Source: Bdellovibrionales bacterium
GTDB lineage: Bacteria > Bdellovibrionota_G > JALEGL01 > JAGRAY01
Assembly: GCA_020434375.1 (NCBI GenBank)
Contig: JAGRAY010000127.1
Location: 1-5,240 of the forward strand
Reading direction: 5' to 3'
Length of the DNA stretch: 5,240 nucleotides
In this document: positions 1-5,240 of the stretch, one piece after another
How the letters are laid out: the number at the start of each line of letters is the position of its first letter
Numbering within the stretch: the first letter of the stretch is position 1
Notes under the pieces: model-generated
Database searches by the model: none
Told to the model about the DNA's origin: nothing
What the model saw: the letters and a program-made list of their open reading frames with translations, nothing else
Made by a program: the position numbers and the translations under genes

Positions 1-555
1 CTCCAGGCTTTCTTGAGCAAGCTCAGTGTATTCTCTAAGCGATGGCAAATCGGATAAATTCTTTAAATCGAAAAACGACAAGAACTCTTGGCTTGTTCCG
101 TAAATTAAGGGATTCCCTGGCTCCTCTCTTTTGCCTAAAATTTTGATTAAATTTCGTTTCAGGAGAGTTCGAAGAATATGTTCGGAATACACGCCTCTTA
201 TTTCGTCAATCTCAGGCCTGGTAACTGGCTGTCGATAAGCTACAATTGCAAGAGTTTCAAGCGTTGCTTTTCCTAATCTAACAGGCTTAGCTTTATTAAG
301 TTTAAAAAGCCAAGGTGCGTTTTCAGCCTTTGTTCGCAACTGATAGCCGTTCGACACTTCTGCCAGGTAAATACCTCTATCGTTAGTTTCAAGGTCTGTT
401 TTTAGAGTTTGAATCGTTTGATCAATGTCACTTTTTTCGTATTCACTTAAAATCTCATGTAAGTTATCTGATGTTAAAGGTTTTTCAGAAACAAAGAGCA
501 AGGATTCAAGAATTGATTTCAGCGACTGTTTTGTCATATTCATCTGTTCCGTCAT
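1..555 (-). CDS. scpB: Segregation and condensation protein B (ScpB), 3' end beyond window
   Basis: ScpB is the winged-helix 'kite' subunit that dimerises and binds ScpA in the cytoplasmic Smc-ScpAB condensin complex, which compacts and separates replicated chromosomes. I translated it by hand; 185 residues are visible and the frame is open to the left edge. Family hallmarks are clear: an N-terminal winged helix (SLKSILESLLFVSEKPLT), then LETLAIVAYRQPVTRPEI near residues 99-116, IRGVYS near 119-124, LRTLLKRNLI, and the PLIYGT...EFLSFFDLK...LSDLPSL segment that precedes the family's variable tail. Only that tail should be missing. Three in-frame ATGs are possible (555, 543, 537). I chose 555 because GGAG lies 9 bases upstream of it and the others have no ribosome site. 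The gene overlaps the end of scpA by 50 bases, which suggests translational coupling and matched expression of partner subunits. The more common GVDS/GVNS in the IRG motif is GVYS here. Confidence 0.95.
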   Translation of the reverse strand, partial: MTEQMNMTKQSLKSILESLLFVSEKPLTSDNLHEILSEYEKSDIDQTIQTLKTDLETNDRGIYLAEVSNGYQLRTKAENAPWLFKLNKAKPVRLGKATLETLAIVAYRQPVTRPEIDEIRGVYSEHILRTLLKRNLIKILGKREEPGNPLIYGTSQEFLSFFDLKNLSDLPSLREYTELAQESLE

Positions 556-1339
556 AGGACCATTCTCCATATACATTAGGGGTGCCAATCAATTGAATTT
601 CAGAAAATGTATCTGATTGATAAACTTTGATTGCACCTCTACGAATTAAATCGAGGAGAGCAAGAAAAGTCACAACGATACGTTTTCTCGAGCTCCTCTG
701 GTTAAATAAATCAGCAAATTGAAGGCCACCCTCGGTGCTAGTCCTGATTTTGTTTACGATATCACTAACACAGTCCCTAATAGAAAGGGTTTCCATGGAT
801 ACCTCGTGGGGCTTTTCAAGTGAAAGAGTTTTGAGAATTCCATGGAACGCATCTACCAGTTTAAAGATACTTATTTCAGCAAGTTCTCGCGGGGCATTTT
901 TGATTAGATTATTTCGAAGATAAGCTTCTCGAATAAATACATCACGTCCCAAAATAAATCTTGAATTCAATGACTCGGCTGCATTTTTATATTTTTGATA
1001 TTCTAAAAGGCGTTTGACGAGTTCTTCTCGAGGGTCCTTGCCTTCTTCTTCTGGATCATCTTCAGATGGTTCTGGAGGCAATAATAGTTTCGACTTAATA
1101 TGAGCAAGGGTTGCAGCCATCACGAGGAAGTCACCTGCAATATCAAGGTTAAGTTCTTTCATGAGTTCGATGTATTGAAGATATTGTTCTGTGATAACGG
1201 CAATCTGAATATTATAGATATCCATCTTATTTTCTTTAATAAGATGAAGAAGTAGATCTAGAGGACCTTCAAATACACCCAACTTAATGAGATAAGGTGA
1301 TATGCCAGGATCAGATTCAATCACGGATGACTGAGTCAC
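506..1339 (-). CDS. scpA: Segregation and condensation protein A (ScpA), kleisin subunit
   Basis: ScpA is the bacterial kleisin that bridges the heads of the Smc dimer and binds two ScpB in the cytoplasmic condensin complex. The 277-residue length is normal for the family. The N-terminal Smc-binding domain begins with the signature GVFEGPLDLLLHLIKENKMD (about residues 21-40), followed by ITEQYLQYI and the conserved LVMAATLAHIKSKLLLP (72-88). An acidic linker (about 90-103) leads into REELVKRLLEYQKYKNAAE. The C-terminal winged helix that contacts the Smc cap side is at about 217-250 (VVTFLALLDLIRRGAI...QSDTFSEIQLIG). The start is GTG, overlapping the trpS stop in a GTGA arrangement; AAAGG (1350-1354) lies 10 bases upstream as a modest ribosome site. 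Its 3' end overlaps the start of scpB. The call is firm from family motifs and the scpA-scpB pairing. Confidence 0.97.
   Translation of the reverse strand: MTQSSVIESDPGISPYLIKLGVFEGPLDLLLHLIKENKMDIYNIQIAVITEQYLQYIELMKELNLDIAGDFLVMAATLAHIKSKLLLPPEPSEDDPEEEGKDPREELVKRLLEYQKYKNAAESLNSRFILGRDVFIREAYLRNNLIKNAPRELAEISIFKLVDAFHGILKTLSLEKPHEVSMETLSIRDCVSDIVNKIRTSTEGGLQFADLFNQRSSRKRIVVTFLALLDLIRRGAIKVYQSDTFSEIQLIGTPNVYGEWSYDGTDEYDKTVAEINS
565..568 (-). promoter_or_regulatory. Ribosome binding site of scpB (GGAG)
   Basis: On the minus strand GGAG is followed by nine bases and then ATG at 555. It lies inside the scpA coding region. It is the reason for preferring the 555 start over the in-frame ATGs at 543 and 537, neither of which has a purine-rich site at proper spacing. 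Confidence 0.5.
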
Positions 1340-2313
1340 AAGTGCATAGCCTTTCTCACATCTTCTAATGTTGACTGTGACTGTTCTCGAGTTTGCTTCG
1401 CCCCTTGGTCTAACACATCTTGAATGAAAGCGGGATCATTAGTAATTTGAATTCTTTTTTCTCTGATAGGCGCAAGCGTCTTCTCGAGATTTGGTAATAA
1501 TATTTTTTTACAGTCAACACATCCAATAACTGCTGTTGTGCACCCGTTTCGTACATCTTTAATGGTTTCGTTCGACGAAAAAATCTGATGCAGTGGAAAT
1601 AAATTGCACGTGTCAGGGTCGCCGGGGTCTTGCCGCCTTGCTCGCTTAGGATCGGTGACCATTCCTTGAATTTTTTTTTGAACGTCTTTGTCTGAGTCCG
1701 AAAGTAAAATAGAATTGTTGTAAGATTTTGACATTTTTCTTCCGTCAGTTCCCATAATCTTAGGAAAAGCTGTTAACAATGCTTTGGGCTCAGGGAAAGT
1801 TTTGCCATAAAGGTAATTAAAACGTCGGACGATTTCTCTTGTGATTTCAAGATGAGGAACTTGATCCTGCCCGACAGGCACACCTTCTGCTTTGACAATT
1901 AAGATGTCAGCTGCTTGCATCACGGGGTAACTAAAAAAGCCCAAGTTTGACAAGTCCTTTTCAGTGGTTTCATTTCGTAGTTCTTTATAGGTGGGGTTTC
2001 TTTCCAGCCAACCCATGGGTGTGATCATTCCCAACAGCAGAAATAACTCAGATTGTTCTTTGACGTGAGACTGCACGAAAATATGACACTTTTCTGGATC
2101 TAAGCCGGCTGCGAGCCAGTCGACGACCATGTCGTGAATATTACTCCTTAAGTGTTCCGTATGACTAAAGTCAGAAGTCAATGCATGCAAATCTGCAACG
2201 CAAAAATAACACTCATGATTTTTATTTTGTAGGTCGGTCCAATTTGAAAGAGCGCCCAAAAGGTGCCCAAGATGCAATTTACCAGTAGGGCGCATACCGC
2301 TAAAAATTTTCAT
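1336..2313 (-). CDS. trpS: Tryptophanyl-tRNA synthetase (TrpRS), with probable [4Fe-4S] cysteine motif
   Basis: This cytoplasmic class Ic synthetase charges tRNA-Trp with tryptophan using ATP. The 325-residue length is normal. Visible motifs are SGMRPTGKLHLGH (5-17; HLGH at 14-17 is the HIGH signature), the PVMQAADIL active-site segment (130-138), VGQDQVPHLE (148-156) and DGRKMSKSYNN (190-200; KMSKS at 193-197). Four cysteines near the C-terminal domain, C236-x21-C258-x6-C265-x2-C268, closely match the C-x22-C-x6-C-x2-C motif that, from memory, binds a [4Fe-4S] cluster in Thermotoga maritima TrpRS; cluster binding here is inferred. The ATG start gives the expected N-terminus directly ahead of SGMRPTG. 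It has no good ribosome site and follows the M50 gene by 2 bases, so translation is probably coupled. The stop overlaps the scpA GTG. No attenuator or T-box leader is possible in such a small gap. Confidence 0.97.
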   Translation of the reverse strand: MKIFSGMRPTGKLHLGHLLGALSNWTDLQNKNHECYFCVADLHALTSDFSHTEHLRSNIHDMVVDWLAAGLDPEKCHIFVQSHVKEQSELFLLLGMITPMGWLERNPTYKELRNETTEKDLSNLGFFSYPVMQAADILIVKAEGVPVGQDQVPHLEITREIVRRFNYLYGKTFPEPKALLTAFPKIMGTDGRKMSKSYNNSILLSDSDKDVQKKIQGMVTDPKRARRQDPGDPDTCNLFPLHQIFSSNETIKDVRNGCTTAVIGCVDCKKILLPNLEKTLAPIREKRIQITNDPAFIQDVLDQGAKQTREQSQSTLEDVRKAMHL

Positions 2314-2315
2314 AT

Positions 2316-2951
2316 TTATGTAACCATTTGTATGAGAGCTTGGCTCATTTGATTTGCAGGTCTAAAGAGAAGCATATCCAAGATGCCGCTGTACAAAAGT
2401 AAAATTAAGACTAAAAAACCATATCTGCTGATTTGGTCAAGTGGTTCTCTAAGCGCTGGAACGAGACCATATAGTACGCGACCACCATCAAGTGGAGGAA
2501 AAGGAAGGAGGTTAAACATCCCTAAAAGAATATTGAGCTTTACCCCTATAAGAAGCATCATTTGAATTGGGCGCATAAAGTCAATATTCAGTTTCAATAG
2601 ACCCAGTAGGAAGATTAAACCAGCAAAAACCAAAGCCAGAGCAAAATTTGAACCGGGTCCAGCTATGGCCACAAACATACCGTCTCTGAGAGGTTGTCGT
2701 AGGTTTCGTTCGTTTACGGGAACGGGTTTTGCCCATCCTATAAAAGCAAATCCGGTAAAAAAAGACATAATTGGGAAAAGAAGGGTTCCGAAGGGGTCAA
2801 TATGAGCTGTCGGGTTAATGGTCATTCGACCTAATAGCCTCGCTGTAGAATCCCCATTTCGATTTGCAACCCAAGCATGTGCGCATTCGTGCACAGACAG
2901 AGAGAAGAGAAACGGAACCATCCAAATAAGAAGGTATTGTAATTTTTCCAC
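2316..2951 (-). CDS. Site-2 protease family (M50) membrane metalloprotease
   Basis: This is a zinc intramembrane peptidase of family M50, in the short group without a PDZ domain (211 residues; YwhC-like rather than RseP). The zinc motif HECAH is at residues 21-25 inside the first membrane segment, with catalytic Glu22. The third zinc ligand should be Asp155 in NLLPFPPLDGGRVL (147-160). Other family marks are NPTAHIDPFGTLLFP (46-60), GWAKPVPVN (72-80) and AGPGSN (97-102). About five to six hydrophobic segments are seen (roughly 6-26, 55-74, 92-119, 128-150, 176-197). The start is GTG, supported by AGGAGA five bases upstream. The stop is 2 bases before trpS. The M50-trpS-scpAB linkage is, from memory, recurrent in deltaproteobacteria-like genomes, but the substrate is not known. 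Sporulation or sigma-factor roles known for other M50 members cannot be assumed. Confidence 0.93.
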   Translation of the reverse strand: MEKLQYLLIWMVPFLFSLSVHECAHAWVANRNGDSTARLLGRMTINPTAHIDPFGTLLFPIMSFFTGFAFIGWAKPVPVNERNLRQPLRDGMFVAIAGPGSNFALALVFAGLIFLLGLLKLNIDFMRPIQMMLLIGVKLNILLGMFNLLPFPPLDGGRVLYGLVPALREPLDQISRYGFLVLILLLYSGILDMLLFRPANQMSQALIQMVT

Positions 2952-2956
2952 GGATG

Positions 2957-2962
2957 TCTCCT
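2957..2962 (-). promoter_or_regulatory. Ribosome binding site of the M50 protease gene (AGGAGA)
   Basis: AGGAGA on the minus strand ends five bases before the GTG at 2951. It is the strongest Shine-Dalgarno match in the window. It confirms the GTG start, which puts the HECAH motif at its usual distance from the N-terminus. Confidence 0.65.
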
Positions 2963-2991
2963 ACCCGAGCTAGGCACTAAAGTCAAAGTGA

Positions 2992-3020
2992 GATAAATCA
3001 CTGCTTTCCTGAAAAATCAA
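2992..3020 (-). promoter_or_regulatory. Weak candidate sigma70-type promoter ahead of the M50-trpS-scpAB genes
   Basis: The 85-base gap between the oxygenase stop (3037) and the M50 start (2951) is the only real spacer in the window. On the minus strand it holds TTGATT (3015-3020), then 17 bases, then TTTATC (2992-2997). The -35 element matches four of six consensus bases and the -10 only three of six, so this may be chance in AT-rich DNA. No hairpin plus T-run terminator is seen in the gap, so read-through from upstream is also likely. Confidence 0.18.
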
Positions 3021-3036
3021 TTTGTATCGATCTATG

Positions 3037-4365
3037 TTATGTTAGGACGTTGTTTACAACAGCTAAATTTAGAAATTGAGGCAGCGGGTGTTTCCCAGCT
3101 GAGAATGTTTCGTTATCAATATTAAATATTTGAATGGCTTCCGCTACTGTAAAACGAGTAGGGAGATTCTTAAGGGTTTGAAAAAATTCAAAAAGCTCAT
3201 CTGAATAGGGTAAACGCAATGGGGGACAGTTAAGTCCAACAACAAGTTCTTTTGTGGCATGGTCAATGGCGTAGGCTAAAAACAGCGCAATATCTCCTTC
3301 TAAGGTTGTTGTGGCAGATAGCTGTCGTTTTTTTGCTTGAGTAGGTAGAGGGTCGATTCCAAGAGTTGCTGCTGCTTCAACAAGGCTGTTTATCCATTTT
3401 TTAGCCATATCAGAACCAAGTTCAAAACCACCAATCGCTGAACATAGAATCTCTATTGTGTTATCAATGTAGTTTTGTAAAAGATCCTTATTTAAGGGAC
3501 CAATTTTCGTTTTAACAAGTTCAAATTCCATTGTATCAATAGGTATTTGAAATAACTCGCTGACCAATAAACCCAAAGAGGCTTGAGTTCTGATGGGAAT
3601 ATGAAGAGAGGCCGCAAAGTTTTCTGTTTGCCCCGTATGCCACATTGACGAAGGCCAATAGAGTAAATCGCCGTACCCCATGGTAATAGTTTGATCAGGC
3701 GGTTTATCAATGTCGTGAGAGATCGTTTCTGCTCGATCTAAATACCTACTAAGTTGGGTGGATTTGTTTTGACACAGGTGAACTAAAGTTTCGTATTTCC
3801 ACAAATGGAGTCTCTTGATTCCACAAATTGGAAATGCAATGACACCAGTACTATCTTTATGAACACCAAAGGGTGTTTTTTGATAGTCGCCCAAAAAAAT
3901 ATGGGATGAAACATATAGTGGAGACCCATGCGTTTGAACAAATGGAGTCATCCAGTGAGCCAAAGCTTTCCAGGTTATGGTTGATTCTGCTTGAAATCTT
4001 CGGATCATCATGCCCCAGTCCATACCATCAGTTTTGGTCGCAATACGTTCCAGCCATGATGTTTGGGTGTCGTTTTCAAAAGGCAAAAGTGAAAGGGCAT
4101 CTTCGTTTTTTACTGCTGTTCCTTTTACGTAGATGGAGTTGTAGATTGGGAAATTACCTTTTGTTCTGTAACCTTGAGAAAGGTTGCAGAGAGTCGAAAA
4201 GAAATTTTGCTCTTTGAGTCCAAATGGAGACTGCTGGTTTTGCAAGTAAATATATCGACGATCAACTTGAGAACTTAGTTCTTTTGGCCATAGTGCATCA
4301 TGGCCATTTGGATTTCCAGACTGCTTCACATAGAACATTTTATCATAGTTGCCACGATACAACAT
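3037..4365 (-). CDS. JmjC/FIH-like Fe(II)/2-oxoglutarate-dependent oxygenase, target unknown
   Basis: This is probably a cytoplasmic protein hydroxylase of the JmjC/cupin superfamily (442 residues). The double-stranded beta-helix core spans about residues 135-260. TPFGVHKD carries the iron ligands His169 and Asp171. GIKRLHLW places Lys184 fifteen residues after the first histidine, the same spacing as His199-Lys214 in human FIH, where the lysine binds 2-oxoglutarate. GDLLYWPSSMWHTG supplies the distal His243. All cofactor residues are therefore present. About 180 residues after the core look mostly helical and resemble nothing I can name; by analogy with ribosomal oxygenases (YcfD/RoxA, MINA53) they could hold dimer and winged-helix parts. 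The start is uncertain. ATG 4365 begins 19 bases after the recombinase stop. ATG 4455 and 4488 would overlap conserved Xer codons by 71 and 104 bases, and none of the three has a clear ribosome site. It interrupts the usual xer-M50 neighbourhood, so it may be accessory. No signal peptide is seen. Confidence 0.8.
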   Translation of the reverse strand: MLYRGNYDKMFYVKQSGNPNGHDALWPKELSSQVDRRYIYLQNQQSPFGLKEQNFFSTLCNLSQGYRTKGNFPIYNSIYVKGTAVKNEDALSLLPFENDTQTSWLERIATKTDGMDWGMMIRRFQAESTITWKALAHWMTPFVQTHGSPLYVSSHIFLGDYQKTPFGVHKDSTGVIAFPICGIKRLHLWKYETLVHLCQNKSTQLSRYLDRAETISHDIDKPPDQTITMGYGDLLYWPSSMWHTGQTENFAASLHIPIRTQASLGLLVSELFQIPIDTMEFELVKTKIGPLNKDLLQNYIDNTIEILCSAIGGFELGSDMAKKWINSLVEAAATLGIDPLPTQAKKRQLSATTTLEGDIALFLAYAIDHATKELVVGLNCPPLRLPYSDELFEFFQTLKNLPTRFTVAEAIQIFNIDNETFSAGKHPLPQFLNLAVVNNVLT

Positions 4366-4384
4366 AGAGGTAATAGCTCGCGTT

Positions 4385-5240
4385 TCAAAGTTTCGATTTT
4401 TTAGCTCGTGGATGGTGACGGTTGTACTCTTGGTGAAGATGACGTTTTGAGACATGCGTATAAATCTGAGTGGTCGAAAGACTTTCATGGCCCAACATCA
4501 TTTGAATCGATCTCAAATCTGCACCTGATTCTAGCAAATGCGTCGCAAAAGAGTGTCGAAGCATATGAGGCGAAGCACGTTTTATACCTGCTAATGTCGA
4601 TTGCTTTTTGACAATACTCCACACACCTTGTCTCGACAGTTTATTTCCATTGTGGTTTAAAAAAATCCAAGGTTTTAGTTGCTTTTTGCATAGTAGCGGT
4701 CTCGATTTTTCAAAATAATCCGTCAGGCAAGAAAGAGATTGGTCTCCAATGGGCACAAGTCTTTCTTTGGAGCGTTTGCCCATCACGCGAACGTAGGATT
4801 CTTCTATGTTTAAATCTATTATTTTTAAATTGATCAATTCTGAAGCCCGCACTCCTGAAGCATAAAATAGTTCTAGTAATGCACGATCCCTTAGGCCTAG
4901 GAGCGTTTTAGAACTAGGTATTTGAAGAAGGGTATCCATTTGTTTTTCTGAGAAGCTCCTGGGTAAAGCATAATCTGATTTCCGGTGGGCAATTTTTGCT
5001 GCTGGATTATTTTTTGTTAAAGCCTCGTCAAAGCAGTACTTAAAAAAAGAACGAAGTGCTGATAATTTTCTAAGAATAGTTCGAGCAGATAGCTTCTGAC
5101 AACGCAAAAATGATATGAAGGTTTCAATATTTTTTAGACTCACGTCATCAGGAGAAAGTGCATTGATGTTTGTTTTACAAAAAATATGGAATTGTTCGAT
5201 ATCTCTCTGATAGGCCTCTAACGTATGTGGCGAAACATGC
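4385..5240 (-). CDS. xerD: XerC/XerD-type tyrosine site-specific recombinase, 5' end beyond window
   Basis: This recombinase would resolve chromosome dimers at dif, acting with FtsK and usually a paired partner. The frame is open through the right edge, and 284 residues are visible against about 295-310 for the family, so only roughly 10-20 N-terminal residues are missing. The visible part starts with SPHTLEAYQRDIEQF, the core-binding domain, followed by LSARTILRKLSALRSFFKYC. The catalytic domain is intact. In fragment numbering the residues are Arg131 (ASGVRASELI), Lys155 (MGKRSKERLVPIG), His225 and Arg228 (SPHMLRHSFATHLLESG), His251 (MLGHESLSTTQIYTHV) and Tyr260, the nucleophile. The C-terminus ends HPRAKKSKL, close to the usual HPRA ending. 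GTG at 5143 is an internal valine in the middle of the N-terminal domain, not the start. Choosing XerD over XerC rests on general similarity and neighbourhood and is not certain. The oxygenase gene follows after 19 bases. Confidence 0.9.
   Translation of the reverse strand, partial: HVSPHTLEAYQRDIEQFHIFCKTNINALSPDDVSLKNIETFISFLRCQKLSARTILRKLSALRSFFKYCFDEALTKNNPAAKIAHRKSDYALPRSFSEKQMDTLLQIPSSKTLLGLRDRALLELFYASGVRASELINLKIIDLNIEESYVRVMGKRSKERLVPIGDQSLSCLTDYFEKSRPLLCKKQLKPWIFLNHNGNKLSRQGVWSIVKKQSTLAGIKRASPHMLRHSFATHLLESGADLRSIQMMLGHESLSTTQIYTHVSKRHLHQEYNRHHPRAKKSKL

Noticed and set aside
425..616. Plus-strand open frame of 63 codons
   Set aside because: Antisense to scpB/scpA coding sequence; its protein shows no recognisable motif.
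735..923. Plus-strand open frame of 62 codons
   Set aside because: Lies wholly antisense to the C-terminal half of scpA and has no family features.
680..1490. Four TTCTCGAG-like octamers (near 684, 1026, 1382 and 1482)
   Set aside because: They fall inside scpA and trpS codons (CTCGAGAA on the coding strand, mainly Leu/Arg-Glu runs) with irregular spacing; probably codon-usage coincidence rather than a repeat family.
2383..2565. Plus-strand open frame of 60 codons
   Set aside because: Antisense to the conserved Asp155 region of the M50 gene; composition is that of a shadow frame.
2958..2975. Possible small hairpin CCTA...TAGG in the spacer before the M50 gene
   Set aside because: Only four base pairs, no T-run, and it overlaps the ribosome site; not enough for a terminator or riboswitch.
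3492..3710. Minus-strand open frame of 72 codons
   Set aside because: Alternative frame inside the oxygenase gene covering its conserved distal-histidine region.
3873..4217. Plus-strand open frame of 114 codons
   Set aside because: The longest antisense frame, but opposite the oxygenase core; no motif and no convincing context.
4408..4611. Plus-strand open frame of 67 codons
   Set aside because: Antisense to the most conserved part of the Xer catalytic domain.
4385..5143. Xer recombinase as a complete 252-residue gene starting at GTG 5143
   Set aside because: The frame continues upstream to the edge and encodes typical Xer N-terminal sequence (SPHTLEAYQRDIEQF), so 5143 is an internal valine.

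Overview
All recognisable genes in this window lie on the minus strand, so the window reads from right to left as one tightly packed run. In transcription order they are: a Xer-family tyrosine recombinase (5' end cut by the right edge), a JmjC/FIH-like 2-oxoglutarate oxygenase, an integral-membrane M50 (site-2) protease, tryptophanyl-tRNA synthetase (trpS), and the condensin-accessory pair scpA and scpB (3' end of scpB cut by the left edge). Three junctions are tight or overlapping: M50/trpS has a 2-base gap, trpS/scpA a 4-base GTGA overlap, and scpA/scpB an overlap of about 50 bases. The only spacer above 30 bases is 85 bases between the oxygenase and the M50 gene. I saw no rRNA, tRNA, CRISPR, IS element or convincing terminator, and no plus-strand gene.

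Organism: the sequence is AT-rich, with two GTG starts and moderate Shine-Dalgarno sites. From memory, the order Xer recombinase - M50 protease - trpS - scpA - scpB is typical of deltaproteobacterial lineages in the broad sense (Geobacter-like groups and Bdellovibrionota). The low GC would fit a Bdellovibrionota/Oligoflexia-like or other AT-rich member. This is an inference; nothing in the window fixes the taxon.

Function: the ends of the run concern chromosome maintenance. The Xer recombinase would resolve chromosome dimers, and ScpA/ScpB would form the kleisin/kite part of the Smc condensin complex. The middle holds translation (TrpRS) and membrane proteolysis (M50). The JmjC oxygenase is the accessory-looking member. 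It keeps the complete iron triad (HxD...H) and the 2-oxoglutarate lysine, spaced as in FIH, followed by an unassigned helical C-terminal region of about 180 residues, so it is probably an active protein hydroxylase of unknown target. A second point of note is a four-cysteine motif in TrpRS resembling the [4Fe-4S] site described for Thermotoga TrpRS. I do not see a clearly new multi-gene system here; the oxygenase is the best candidate for something undescribed.
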